From NCBI RefSeq assembly GCF_001277235.1, contig NZ_CP012266.1, positions 1 through 64,000 on the forward strand: a stretch of DNA of 64,000 nt. Reading direction: 5' to 3'. The DNA is from Cronobacter dublinensis subsp. dublinensis LMG 23823 (GTDB lineage: Bacteria; Pseudomonadota; Gammaproteobacteria; Enterobacterales; Enterobacteriaceae). This document shows positions 44,971 through 54,054 of this stretch, one piece after another. How positions within the stretch are numbered: position 1 is the first letter of the stretch; every line of letters begins with the position of its first letter. A program made the translations under genes and the position numbers. A model generated the notes under the pieces. That model had not been told where the DNA came from and did not search any database. It saw only the letters and a program-made list of their open reading frames with translations.

Positions 44971-45396
44971 ATGAACAAATCTCTCCTGTTTTGCCTCGTT
45001 TTTGCCTTTTTTTGCCCTGTCACGCAGGCCAGTGAATGCACGAAAGAGAAAGCGCAAGCCGCAGAAAATGCCGTCGATCATCTCAATACCTGGGCTGCGG
45101 TATACGAAAGTTATGTGCGTTACTCGTCATGTGATGAGGGCAGTCCTGGCGAAGGGCAGTCGGAAGCCGTTATCCGTCTTTTAGCTGACCAGTGGCGCAC
45201 GTTGCCGGCTTTAGATGCCCTCGTAAAACGCCAGCCCGCATTTGAGCAGTGGGTGCTCAGCCATATTGATTCGACGCTCGATTCTGACTCTCTGCAACAG
45301 ACAGAGGATAACGCTAAAACGCAATGCCCATCGGGGCACGCCGCGCTTTGCAAAAAAATTGCCGCAGCGGCCTCTGAAGCGATAAATGAAAGCTAA
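44971..45396 (+). CDS. small secreted protein of unknown function
   Basis: From ATG 44971 the 141-residue precursor has a signal peptide (MNKSLLFCLVFAFFCPVTQASE, cleavage near residue 20). The mature part is helical and acidic, with four Cys (SECTKEK, SSCDEG, TQCPSG, ALCKK) that could form two disulfides. An earlier in-frame start at 44911 would bury the signal. No family recognised. The 289 bp before it contain no supported gene; weak hairpins only. Confidence 0.65.
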   Translation: MNKSLLFCLVFAFFCPVTQASECTKEKAQAAENAVDHLNTWAAVYESYVRYSSCDEGSPGEGQSEAVIRLLADQWRTLPALDALVKRQPAFEQWVLSHIDSTLDSDSLQQTEDNAKTQCPSGHAALCKKIAAAASEAINES

Positions 45397-45445
45397 TCTC
45401 TACAGCGAACCCGCAGGGCTCTCTGGCATCCCGGCTGACAATAAA

Positions 45446-45476
45446 AACCCGCATTAACAGTTGGTTAATGCGGGTT
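45446..45476 (-). terminator. terminator hairpin, left copy
   Basis: Stem AACCCGCATTAA / TTAATGCGGGTT; read on the minus strand it is followed by a T run. It closes the two-gene unit at 45579-46711 and may also serve the convergent secreted-protein gene. It is nearly identical to the mnmE terminator at 46860-46890. Confidence 0.8.
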
Positions 45477-45578
45477 ATGATCAATGCGTTTTCATCACTA
45501 CATCCATTTAATGGCAGCTCAAACAACATTCAGACTGCCTTTGACCGGGGCTTTCAATTAAGACTGAAGCTGCGAGGC

Positions 45579-46013
45579 TCAGTTATTCAGAACCTTCGTC
45601 AACTCAGCTTCTTTCGTGACTGTATTGAAGTACAAATAGAAAAGATCCCCCTCGGGGTGGCCTGGCTTTGACCAGATTTCCTTATCTCCAAGATGACGCT
45701 TTTCCTTTGTATATCCGAGCTGCTCCAGATAAGCGCGCAGCGGCGCTACCTCACTCACCCCTTTAAAAATAATACTATTTGAAGGTGCGTAACCATCGCC
45801 AGGATGCGCTTCGAAATGGTAGTTATTGGTGATACGCGGTGCGTTTTCAATATCCTTGTCTGTAAGCGTGTGATACTTGAAAACGTCGCTTTCAGAGTAA
45901 GTCGTCGTTTCGTTACTGCCAGATGCGACGAACCCTATAAAAAGCCATCCGAGGATAAATATCGTGATAACCAGCAGGGCGTACCCCTTGACGGCTTTTA
46001 ACAGAACGTTCAT
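45579..46013 (-). CDS. membrane-anchored protein of unknown function
   Basis: A 144-residue protein with one N-terminal transmembrane segment (VKGYALLVITIFILGWLFIGFVA, about residues 8-30) and a soluble, probably periplasmic domain with aromatic-rich ends (KYHTLTDKDIENAPRI, ELTKVLNN at the end). Its ATG overlaps the stop of the gene before it (ATGA), so the two are made together. AT-rich compared with the core genome. No family recognised; an immunity or partner role for its neighbour is speculation. Confidence 0.65.
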   Translation of the reverse strand: MNVLLKAVKGYALLVITIFILGWLFIGFVASGSNETTTYSESDVFKYHTLTDKDIENAPRITNNYHFEAHPGDGYAPSNSIIFKGVSEVAPLRAYLEQLGYTKEKRHLGDKEIWSKPGHPEGDLFYLYFNTVTKEAELTKVLNN

Positions 46014-46711
46014 TTCTTCGCTCCCATGAACGAAAGCGATGTACCTGCATTGGTCATCACCTTAACCACACCAGATGTAAAATCGTCCCAGGGCCTCATC
46101 CATCTCATGAAGTGGGGTAAATTTACTGTATATGGCTGGTGTCGGACGCACGGATCATCCGGATCAGGAAAAAGAATAGGGCGGAACCCGCGGTTCTTAT
46201 AGGAGCCTATAGCTCCGTAGTAATCCCATCGCCGAATAGCTGCGCTATAACTGACGGGTCTGAGGCGATAACCATATCGACCCGGAATGATAGCCCGATA
46301 GAATCCAAACAGATCGGAAACCAAATCTTCTCCACTAAAACCGCTATCAGTGTACCAGGAAAATGACCGAAGGCTTTGTAAGCCTTCAAATACAGACGCA
46401 GTGTTCATCATCATCGCCAGCATTATTCTGTTGATATCTTCAGTGCTTCTGCCGCGTTTAATTTCCCAGTGAGAGAATTTGCCTATGCCAACGCGCGATT
46501 TGAACTTGATGATCCCCATATCCTGCCGATACATAACCCGGTAAGATGGTTTACCGCTACGCTCCCCCTTAAGAAATTGATGTCTAAGCGCAGCGACATC
46601 ATTGCCTCGGGAATGTCCCATATCAAGCCAGCCTAATACCTCGGTGTAGACTATACCTCTGTCCAACACGTCAAATAAGGTCCCGTCCTTTATTTCATTT
46701 CTGGTACTCAC
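46010..46711 (-). CDS. uncharacterised protein, first gene of a two-gene insert
   Basis: A 233-residue protein without signal peptide. It contains RGIVYTEVLGWLDMGHSRGNDVAALRHQFL (near residue 18-48), in which LDMGHxRxNDV recalls a conserved block of the DUF4056 family, and a C-terminal half rich in Trp, Tyr and Arg. His and Asp in this block could form a catalytic or metal site. Codon use and A+T content differ from the core genes, suggesting transfer. Function is not known. Confidence 0.65.
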   Translation of the reverse strand: MSTRNEIKDGTLFDVLDRGIVYTEVLGWLDMGHSRGNDVAALRHQFLKGERSGKPSYRVMYRQDMGIIKFKSRVGIGKFSHWEIKRGRSTEDINRIMLAMMMNTASVFEGLQSLRSFSWYTDSGFSGEDLVSDLFGFYRAIIPGRYGYRLRPVSYSAAIRRWDYYGAIGSYKNRGFRPILFPDPDDPCVRHQPYTVNLPHFMRWMRPWDDFTSGVVKVMTNAGTSLSFMGAKK

Positions 46712-46859
46712 GCTTTAATATCCCTATTAAAAGTGAGTGTTAATGTTATAGCTGTTTTTTAAACCGATCCAGCCAGGATGCAGCTTCAAACATCGTTCAA
46801 GGAAGCTGAGCCCTAAAGCTATTAAGCAGGGTTATCTCTTACCTCAATAACATATAAAA

Positions 46860-46890
46860 AACCCGCATTAACAGGTGATTAATGCGGGTT
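46860..46890 (-). terminator. mnmE terminator, right copy
   Basis: Stem AACCCGCATTAA / TTAATGCGGGTT followed, on the minus strand, by six T. It lies 33 bp beyond the mnmE stop. Confidence 0.85.
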
Positions 46891-46922
46891 AGTGGAGGCT
46901 TACTGACAACGGTGGTGCGGCG

Positions 46923-48287
46923 TTATTTACCGATGCAGAAGCTTGAGAAAATACGGCCCAGCAGATCGTCGGAGGTGAATTCACCGGTTATCTCGCTTAA
47001 CGCCTGCTGCGCCAGACGCAGCTCTTCGGCCAGCAGTTCGCCAGCCCAGGCGCCCAGCAGCTGCGCTTTGCCCTGTTGTAAGTGGTTGGCCGCCGTTTCC
47101 AGCGCCTGCAGATGGCGTCGGCGGGCCAGGAAGCCGCCTTCCATGCTGGTATCAAACCCCATGCTTTGCTTCAGGTGGTTGCGCAGCACGTCCACGCCCT
47201 CATTCGTGCGCGCCGAAAGGCGGATAAGTGAGTGACCATTCACTTCGCTTATGCCTGGCTGCTCGCCGGTAACGTCTGCTTTATTACGCACCACGGTGAT
47301 CGGCAGTTTCGCGGGCAGACGGGCGATAAAATCGGGCCAGATTTGCGCCGGGTCGGTGGCGTCGGTCGTGGTGCCGTCAACCATAAACAGTACGCGGTCG
47401 GCCTGTTCGATTTCCTGCCAGGCGCGCTCAATGCCGATGCGTTCCACTTCATCGCTCGCCTCGCGCAGACCGGCGGTGTCGATGATATGCAACGGCATGC
47501 CGTCGATGTGAATATGCTCGCGCAGCACGTCACGGGTCGTGCCCGCGATATCCGTCACAATTGCCGCCTCGCGGCCCGCCAGCGCGTTCAGCAGGCTCGA
47601 TTTGCCCGCGTTTGGACGACCGGCAATCACCACTTTCATCCCTTCGCGCAGCAGGCTGCCCTGACGCGCTTCGGCGCGTACCGCGTCGAGATCGCCGATG
47701 ACCTCGTTAAGCTGCGCCTCGATTTTGCCGTCGGAGAGAAAGTCGATCTCTTCATCGGGGAAATCGATAGCCGCTTCGACAAAAATGCGCAGGTGCGTCA
47801 GCGCCTCGACCAGATGGTTCACGCGCGCGGAGAACGCGCCCTGTAGCGAGTTCAGCGCCGAGCGCGCCGCCTGTTCAGAGCTGGCGTCAATCAGATCGGC
47901 GATGGCTTCCGCCTGCGCGAGATCGAGCTTGTCGTTAAGAAACGCCCGCTCGGAGAATTCGCCAGGCCTTGCGATACGCACGCCAGGCAGGGTGAGGATG
48001 CGCTTTAACAGCAGATCCAGAATCACCGGGCCGCCGTGGCCCTGCAATTCCAGCACGTCTTCGCCGGTAAAGGAGTTGGGGCCCGGGAACCACAGCGCGA
48101 TCCCCTGATCGAGCGCCGTGCCGTCGGCATCTTTAAACGGCAGATAATCGGCATAGCGCGCTTTCGGCAGTTTGCCCAGCACCGCCTGCGCCACGTCCCG
48201 CGCCTGCTGGCCGGAGACGCGCAGAATGCCTACGCCGCCGCGTCCGGGAGGCGTCGCCTGGGCGACAATGGTGTCGTTATGGCTCAT
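46923..48287 (-). CDS. mnmE: tRNA modification GTPase MnmE (TrmE)
   Basis: GTPase partner of MnmG in wobble-uridine modification. The 454 residues consist of an N-terminal formyl-THF-binding domain (starts MSHNDTIVAQATPPGRGGVGI), a helical domain, and an inserted G domain with P-loop GRPNAGKSSLLN (near residue 223), DIAGTTRD, DTAGLRE and NKAD. The C-terminal FCIGK contains the catalytic Cys. It is the last gene of the rpmH-rnpA-yidD-yidC-mnmE series. Confidence 0.98.
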   Translation of the reverse strand: MSHNDTIVAQATPPGRGGVGILRVSGQQARDVAQAVLGKLPKARYADYLPFKDADGTALDQGIALWFPGPNSFTGEDVLELQGHGGPVILDLLLKRILTLPGVRIARPGEFSERAFLNDKLDLAQAEAIADLIDASSEQAARSALNSLQGAFSARVNHLVEALTHLRIFVEAAIDFPDEEIDFLSDGKIEAQLNEVIGDLDAVRAEARQGSLLREGMKVVIAGRPNAGKSSLLNALAGREAAIVTDIAGTTRDVLREHIHIDGMPLHIIDTAGLREASDEVERIGIERAWQEIEQADRVLFMVDGTTTDATDPAQIWPDFIARLPAKLPITVVRNKADVTGEQPGISEVNGHSLIRLSARTNEGVDVLRNHLKQSMGFDTSMEGGFLARRRHLQALETAANHLQQGKAQLLGAWAGELLAEELRLAQQALSEITGEFTSDDLLGRIFSSFCIGK

Positions 48288-48310
48288 GGTTTGTCTCGTG
48301 TCATACCAAT

Positions 48311-48338
48311 AAAAAGGGCGGTCATCAGACCGCCCTTA
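48311..48338 (-). terminator. hairpin between yidC and mnmE
   Basis: Stem GGGCGGTC / GACCGCCC with a 4-base loop; on the minus strand a T run follows. Placed between yidC and mnmE, so it may attenuate transcription into mnmE. Confidence 0.65.
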
Positions 48339-48354
48339 ACGTGATGTTTCCTTT

Positions 48355-48384
48355 GCCGGATGGCGGCTTCGCCTCATCCGGTTA
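48355..48384. repeat. REP-like unit between yidC and mnmE
   Basis: GCCGGATGGCGGCTTCGCC then TCATCCGGT: REP-type imperfect palindrome, close to the terminator hairpin. Confidence 0.65.
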
Positions 48385-48393
48385 ACTACCGAA

Positions 48394-50043
48394 TCAGGAC
48401 TTTTTCTTCTCGCGGCTGTGCAGACCGCGTTTTTCCAGACCACGGTAGATCAGCTGCTGCTGAAGGATGGTGACCAGGTTGCTGACGATATAGTACAGCA
48501 CCAGACCGGACGGGAACCACAGGAAGAAGACCGTAAAGATGACCGGCATAAAGGTCATAATCTTCTGCTGCATCGGGTCGGTCACGGTGGTCGGCGACAT
48601 CTTCTGAATGAAGAACATGGTCGCGCCCATCAGGATCGGCAGAATGTAGTACGGGTCCTGCGCGGAAAGGTCGTGGATCCACAGCGCGAACGGCGCGTGA
48701 CGCAGTTCCACAGAGCCCATCAGCATGTAATACAGCGCAAGGAAGATTGGCATCTGAATCAGCAGCGGGAAGCAGCCGCCCAGCGGGTTCACTTTCTCCG
48801 CTTTGTACAGCGCCATCATCTCCTGGCTCATACGCTGTTTATCGTCACCCAGACGCTCGCGCATTGCCTGAATCTTCGGCTGCAGCAGGCGCATTTTCGC
48901 CATGGAGGTGTACTGGGCTTTGGTCAGCGGGTACATCACGCCACGAACGATAAAGGTGATAGCGATGATAGAGAAGCCCCAGTTGCCGAGGAAGCTGTGG
49001 ATCCATTTCAGCAGCTTGAACAGCGGCTGAGAGATGAACCACAACCAGCCGTAGTCAACGGTCAGGTCAAGGTGCGGCGCAACGGCGGCCATTTTGTCCT
49101 GAATCTCCGGGCCGACCCACAGGGTGCTCGCAAGCGCCGCCGTCTGGCCTGGCTGTACCTGAACCGGCGCGGATTTGTAGCCGATAGCGGCCACACCGTT
49201 ACCCAGGTTCGCGGTATAGAAGTTGTTGGTGCCGTTGTTGGCCGGAACCCACGCGGTCGCGAAATACTGCTGGAGCATTGCGACCCAGCCGCCTTTGGCG
49301 CTCACGTTCAGGTTTTCATCATCGGCGATAGTATCGAACTTATATTTCTCATACTTCTCGTCCGGCGTGGAGTACGCCGCGCCGCGGAAAGTATGCAGAG
49401 CAAAGTTGTTGCTGCCGGTATCGCGATGGCTCGGCAGATCGATAGTCTGCTTCAGCTGGCCGAACGTGGCGACTTCAAGCGGCTGCGTGCCGGCGTTCTT
49501 CACGTTGTAACCCACATACACAGCGTACTGACCGCGTTTCAGGGCGAACGTTTTGGTGAAGGTGTTGCCAGCCGCATCGGTGAAGGTCATCGGGATCAGC
49601 AGTTCATTCTGACCGTCAGCCAGGACGTAGGTGTCGCTATCGACATTATAAAGCGGGCGACCCTCGTTGTTATTCGGGTTGTCCGGGCCGTTACGACCGG
49701 TCAGGCCGCTCTGTGCCTGATAAACGAAGTTCGGCGTCGTTTCCAGCAGCTGGAAAGGTTCGCTGGAGCCCAGCTCTTTCGGGTATGCCAGCAGAAGCGC
49801 CTGCTCGATGTCGCCACCACGGGTGTTGATGGTAAGAGAAAGGACATCGGTCTTAACGGTAATGAGTTTCCCCTGGCCACTGGCCGGTACGCCCTGGCTT
49901 GCGGCGCTACCCGCTGCGGTGGTCGTAGTCTGCGTGGTCTGCTGAACCTGGGGTTTTGGAGCTTTATCTTGCTCCCAGGCTTGCCAGATCATGAAAGACA
50001 CGAACAACAAAGCGATGACAAAAAGATTGCGTTGCGAATCCAT
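48394..50043 (-). CDS. yidC: membrane protein insertase YidC
   Basis: Inserts and folds inner-membrane proteins, alone or with Sec; subunit c of the ATP synthase is a classic client. The 549 residues show the N-terminal anchor helix (MDSQRNLFVIALLFVSFMIWQAW), a large periplasmic beta-domain (about 30-345), and the conserved five-helix core with the groove Arg in IITFIVRGVMYPLTKAQY (near 365) and MPIFLALYYML. Length is one residue more than E. coli. It lies directly after yidD. Confidence 0.98.
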   Translation of the reverse strand: MDSQRNLFVIALLFVSFMIWQAWEQDKAPKPQVQQTTQTTTTAAGSAASQGVPASGQGKLITVKTDVLSLTINTRGGDIEQALLLAYPKELGSSEPFQLLETTPNFVYQAQSGLTGRNGPDNPNNNEGRPLYNVDSDTYVLADGQNELLIPMTFTDAAGNTFTKTFALKRGQYAVYVGYNVKNAGTQPLEVATFGQLKQTIDLPSHRDTGSNNFALHTFRGAAYSTPDEKYEKYKFDTIADDENLNVSAKGGWVAMLQQYFATAWVPANNGTNNFYTANLGNGVAAIGYKSAPVQVQPGQTAALASTLWVGPEIQDKMAAVAPHLDLTVDYGWLWFISQPLFKLLKWIHSFLGNWGFSIIAITFIVRGVMYPLTKAQYTSMAKMRLLQPKIQAMRERLGDDKQRMSQEMMALYKAEKVNPLGGCFPLLIQMPIFLALYYMLMGSVELRHAPFALWIHDLSAQDPYYILPILMGATMFFIQKMSPTTVTDPMQQKIMTFMPVIFTVFFLWFPSGLVLYYIVSNLVTILQQQLIYRGLEKRGLHSREKKKS

Positions 50044-50045
50044 CG

Positions 50046-50303
50046 TTAGTGTTCTCTGGTATCAAAAGGTCCTGGCGGGACGGGGTCGTCTCCACCCGGG
50101 TTCAAAGGGTGGCATTTTAATACGCGTTTCACTGTCAACCAACTGCCTTTTAACACCCCAAACCTGCGCAATGCCTCAATTCCGTACTGCGAACAGGTGG
50201 GGTGAAAACGGCAATGCGGCCCGAGAAGCGGACTAATGAAGCGTTGATAGACCCGGATGAGGGCTATCAGGAGCCGCGAACCAGGCGACAATGACGACGC
50301 CAT
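50046..50303 (-). CDS. yidD: membrane protein insertion efficiency factor YidD
   Basis: Small inner-membrane-associated protein thought to aid YidC-dependent insertion. The 85 residues carry the family motif GPHCRFHPTCSQYGIEALRRFG with conserved Cys (residues 29-50), then KCHPLNPGGDDPVP. Its start lies inside rnpA (37-bp overlap) and it ends 3 bp before yidC, the usual arrangement. Confidence 0.96.
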   Translation of the reverse strand: MASSLSPGSRLLIALIRVYQRFISPLLGPHCRFHPTCSQYGIEALRRFGVLKGSWLTVKRVLKCHPLNPGGDDPVPPGPFDTREH

Positions 50304-50626
50304 AATTTTTCCAAAGCTTCCGAAAGCTCCCGGTTATCGAGGTCGGCAATCCCGCGCTTCGCCACCACCACGAAATCCATAGGCGGAAGTTCATGCTGAC
50401 GTAAACGGAAGCTTTCACGCGTCAGACGTTTAATCCGATTGCGTTCATGGGCGCGTTTGACGTTTTTCTTGGCGACTGTGAGACCGATGCGGGGATGCCC
50501 CAGCGAATTAAGGCGGCCGAGGATGGTGATTTGCGGCGTGCCAGCCCGTTGTGGCTGCTGGAAGACGAAGGTGAAATGAGCGGGAGTTAACAAACGTAAC
50601 TCCCTGGGAAATGCGAGCTTAACCAC
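50267..50626 (-). CDS. rnpA: ribonuclease P protein component
   Basis: Basic protein subunit of RNase P, which removes 5' leaders of tRNA precursors. The 119 residues contain the RNR signature KRAHERNRIKRLTRESFR (about residues 57-74). The start is GTG 50626 (GTGGTTAAGCTCGC), as in E. coli, 15 bp after rpmH. Confidence 0.97.
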   Translation of the reverse strand: MVKLAFPRELRLLTPAHFTFVFQQPQRAGTPQITILGRLNSLGHPRIGLTVAKKNVKRAHERNRIKRLTRESFRLRQHELPPMDFVVVAKRGIADLDNRELSEALEKLWRRHCRLVRGS

Positions 50627-50640
50627 TAAGGGGTTAGCTA

Positions 50641-50793
<153 letters not shown>

Positions 50794-50883
50794 CTAAACT
50801 TGAATAAATTCACTGACTTTGCGTATGCGCGAACGGCCTGCCGGACGACTTACGCCAAAGTAATCGACGATTAAAGAGGCCGG

Positions 50884-50912
50884 ATTGTAATAATTGTACA
50901 CTCCGGAGTCAA
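50884..50912 (-). promoter_or_regulatory. rpmH promoter
   Basis: On the minus strand, TTGACT (50912-50907) and TACAAT (50889-50884) with the ideal 17-bp spacer. Confidence 0.75.
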
Positions 50913-51169
50913 TTCACTTTCCTTATTTCCCGCGCTTTTCACCTCAGTTCGAGGATAAAAAACACGCAAAATTGAGGCGATAAACCGCGCTTTACGCACC
51001 GGGTGGGGAATTATACGGGCTCGCCAACAAAGCGCAAGGATCGAGCGGGATCTTCGTTAGATCGATAAAGCGAAATTTTCGCGATCGTCATTAATTTTTC
51101 CGATATGCCGGTCAAATCGTGCCGCAGCCAGGTAAGGATCGATTACACTTAAGCGTCCTGACGCAGGCC

Positions 51170-51178
51170 TGTGGATAA
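51170..51178 (-). promoter_or_regulatory. DnaA box in the dnaA promoter region
   Basis: TGTGGATAA, the reverse complement of the strongest DnaA box TTATCCACA. Its position between the two promoters is the one used for autoregulation in E. coli. Confidence 0.85.
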
Positions 51179-51390
51179 ATCGGGAAGAATCTGTGAGAAA
51201 CAGGAGATCTCTGTCTCGCTTTAGGCTATGATCCGCGGTCCCGATCGGGATCCCTGATCTCAGGCATCGGGTATAAAACCGCAAATAGCGGTTCGCACGC
51301 CTCCCGGCTCGGGGCTTGTCGGCGTGTGTCAACAATCATGAATGTTTCAGTCTTCGTCTTTTATCGACTTTTGTTCGAGTGGAGTCCGCC

Positions 51391-52776
51391 GTGTCACTTT
51401 CGCTTTGGCAGCAGTGTCTTGCCCGATTGCAGGATGAGTTACCAGCCACTGAATTCAGCATGTGGATACGCCCCCTACAGGCGGAACTGAGCGATAACAC
51501 GCTGGCTTTGTATGCGCCAAACCGGTTTGTGCTCGATTGGGTAAGGGACAAATACCTCAATAATATTAACGGATTACTGAATGATTTCTGCGGCTCTGAC
51601 GCGCCGTTGCTGCGCTTTGAAGTCGGTACTAAACCGCTGACGCAAACGACGCCCGCGCCCGCAAGCCAGGCGGTAAAGCCTGCGCAGGCGGCGCCCGCTG
51701 CGGCGCCCGTGCGCCCGGCGTGGGACAACGTGCCCGCGCCTGCGGAGCCGTCCTACCGCTCTAACGTCAACGTCAAACACACCTTTGATAACTTCGTTGA
51801 GGGTAAATCCAACCAGCTGGCCCGCGCGGCGGCGCGTCAGGTGGCGGATAACCCCGGCGGTGCCTATAACCCGCTTTTCCTTTATGGCGGCACCGGCCTT
51901 GGTAAAACGCACCTGCTGCATGCGGTCGGCAACGGCATCATGGCGCGCAAGCCGAATGCCAAAGTCGTCTATATGCACTCTGAGCGGTTCGTGCAGGACA
52001 TGGTCAAAGCGCTGCAAAACAACGCCATTGAAGAGTTCAAACGCTACTACCGTTCGGTGGATGCGCTGCTTATTGACGATATCCAGTTCTTCGCCAATAA
52101 AGAGCGATCCCAGGAAGAGTTTTTCCACACCTTCAACGCCCTGCTGGAAGGCAATCAGCAGATCATCCTGACGTCGGATCGTTACCCGAAAGAGATCAAC
52201 GGGGTTGAGGATCGTCTGAAATCGCGCTTCGGCTGGGGTCTCACGGTAGCCATTGAGCCGCCGGAGTTAGAAACTCGCGTGGCGATCCTGATGAAAAAGG
52301 CGGATGAAAACGATATCCGCCTGCCAGGCGAAGTTGCCTTTTTTATTGCCAAGCGTCTGCGATCCAACGTGCGTGAGCTGGAAGGCGCGCTGAACCGCGT
52401 GATAGCCAACGCCAACTTTACCGGTCGCGCCATTACTATTGATTTCGTGCGCGAGGCGCTGCGCGATCTGCTGGCGCTCCAGGAAAAACTGGTCACTATC
52501 GACAATATTCAAAAGACGGTGGCGGAGTACTACAAGATCAAGGTGGCGGATTTGCTCTCCAAGCGGCGTTCCCGCTCGGTTGCGCGTCCGCGCCAGATGG
52601 CGATGGCGCTCGCCAAAGAGCTGACCAACCACAGCCTGCCGGAAATCGGCGATGCGTTTGGCGGCCGCGACCACACCACGGTGCTGCACGCCTGTCGCAA
52701 GATAGAGCAGCTGCGTGAGGAAAGCCACGATATCAAAGAAGATTTCTCCAATTTAATCAGAACATTATCTTCGTGA
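51391..52776 (+). CDS. dnaA: chromosomal replication initiator DnaA
   Basis: AAA+ ATPase that opens oriC. From GTG 51391 (MSLSLWQQCL), the E. coli-type start, the protein has 461 residues; a longer in-frame ATG at 51316 is not the family start. Domain I about 1-86, a Pro/Ala-rich linker (about 87-130), domain III with Walker A GGTGLGKTH near residue 170 and Walker B LLIDDIQFF near 230, and domain IV with the DNA-binding signature GGRDHTTVLHACRKI near 430. It ends 4 bp before dnaN. Confidence 0.98.
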   Translation: MSLSLWQQCLARLQDELPATEFSMWIRPLQAELSDNTLALYAPNRFVLDWVRDKYLNNINGLLNDFCGSDAPLLRFEVGTKPLTQTTPAPASQAVKPAQAAPAAAPVRPAWDNVPAPAEPSYRSNVNVKHTFDNFVEGKSNQLARAAARQVADNPGGAYNPLFLYGGTGLGKTHLLHAVGNGIMARKPNAKVVYMHSERFVQDMVKALQNNAIEEFKRYYRSVDALLIDDIQFFANKERSQEEFFHTFNALLEGNQQIILTSDRYPKEINGVEDRLKSRFGWGLTVAIEPPELETRVAILMKKADENDIRLPGEVAFFIAKRLRSNVRELEGALNRVIANANFTGRAITIDFVREALRDLLALQEKLVTIDNIQKTVAEYYKIKVADLLSKRRSRSVARPRQMAMALAKELTNHSLPEIGDAFGGRDHTTVLHACRKIEQLREESHDIKEDFSNLIRTLSS

Positions 52777-52780
52777 CGCT

Positions 52781-53881
52781 ATGAAATTTACCGTTGAACG
52801 TGAACATTTATTAAAGCCGCTCCAGCAGGTCAGCGGCCCGCTGGGTGGCCGTCCGACGCTGCCTATTCTCGGCAACCTGTTGCTCCAGGTCGCGGACGGC
52901 GCGCTGTCGCTGACCGGCACCGATCTGGAAATGGAGATGGTGGCGCGCGTCGCGTTAGTGCAACCGCATGAGCCGGGTGCCACCACCGTACCGGCCCGTA
53001 AATTCTTTGATATCTGCCGCGGCCTGCCGGAAGGCGCGGAAATCGCCGTTCAGCTGGATGGCGACCGCATGCGCGTGAGCTCGGGACGCAGCCGCTTCTC
53101 GCTCTCTACGCTGCCCGCGGCGGATTTCCCGAACCTGGACGACTGGCAGAGCGAAGTGGAATTTACGCTTGCGCAGGCGACTATGAAACGTCTGATTGAA
53201 GCCACGCAATTTTCGATGGCGCATCAGGATGTGCGTTACTACTTAAACGGCATGCTGTTTGAAACCGAAGGCGAAGATCTGCGTACCGTCGCGACCGACG
53301 GCCACCGTCTGGCGGTCTGTTCGATGCCGGTTGGTCAGCCGTTGCCGAACCATTCGGTGATCGTGCCGCGTAAAGGCGTGCTGGAGCTGATGCGTATGCT
53401 CGACGGCGGCGACGCCCCGCTGCGTATTCAGATTGGCAGCAACAATATTCGCGCGCATGTCGGTGATTTCATCTTTACTTCGAAGCTGGTCGATGGCCGC
53501 TTCCCGGATTACCGTCGCGTCCTGCCGAAAAACCCGGACAAAACGCTGGAAGCCGGCTGCGATATCCTCAAGCAGGCCTTTGCCCGCGCGGCGATCCTCT
53601 CGAATGAGAAATTCCGCGGCGTGCGTCTGTATGTGAGCGAAAACCAGCTGAAAATCACCGCCAATAACCCGGAACAGGAAGAAGCGGAAGAGATCCTCGA
53701 CGTCACCTACGCGGGCACGGAGATGGAAATCGGCTTTAACGTCAGTTACGTGCTGGATGTGCTTAACGCGCTGAAGTGCGAGAACGTGCGCATTCTGCTG
53801 ACGGATTCGGTGTCGAGCGTGCAGATTGAAGACGCGGCGAGTAGTTCCGCAGCCTATGTTGTTATGCCCATGCGTCTGTAG
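52781..53881 (+). CDS. dnaN: DNA polymerase III sliding clamp (beta)
   Basis: Ring-shaped processivity clamp. The 366 residues start MKFTVEREHLLKPLQQVSGPLGGRPTLPILGN and end AAYVVMPMRL, both as in E. coli; three similar clamp domains of about 120 residues each. It starts 4 bp after dnaA. It is followed by an unusual 173-bp gap before recF. Confidence 0.98.
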   Translation: MKFTVEREHLLKPLQQVSGPLGGRPTLPILGNLLLQVADGALSLTGTDLEMEMVARVALVQPHEPGATTVPARKFFDICRGLPEGAEIAVQLDGDRMRVSSGRSRFSLSTLPAADFPNLDDWQSEVEFTLAQATMKRLIEATQFSMAHQDVRYYLNGMLFETEGEDLRTVATDGHRLAVCSMPVGQPLPNHSVIVPRKGVLELMRMLDGGDAPLRIQIGSNNIRAHVGDFIFTSKLVDGRFPDYRRVLPKNPDKTLEAGCDILKQAFARAAILSNEKFRGVRLYVSENQLKITANNPEQEEAEEILDVTYAGTEMEIGFNVSYVLDVLNALKCENVRILLTDSVSSVQIEDAASSSAAYVVMPMRL

Positions 53882-54054
53882 AGTTTGCAAAAGGGGCTGG
53901 TTTACTTGCCATTTCGCCTCCCGGCAGTGCTCGAAATGCTCACGTACTATGTGTACGCTCCGCTTTCTGCGCGCTGGCGGTAGCCGAACTGGCTGCGACA
54001 CCAACGCCCCCCTGTCTCTGAGAGTATGCACGCCCTGGACCGGAAAAGTTCTTA
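53882..54054. repeat. intervening sequence between dnaN and recF
   Basis: In E. coli recF begins at the end of dnaN; here 173 bp separate them. The gap includes GCTCACGTACTATGTGTACG, in which GTAC repeats sit around a TATGT centre, and a GC-rich stretch without a useful ORF. The pattern resembles dispersed intergenic repeats of enterobacteria, but I cannot show other copies in this window. Confidence 0.5.

Noticed and set aside
44758..45081. 107-codon minus-strand reading frame after the MFS gene
   Set aside because: It overlaps the signal-peptide gene on the plus strand, has no good ribosome binding site and no recognisable motif.
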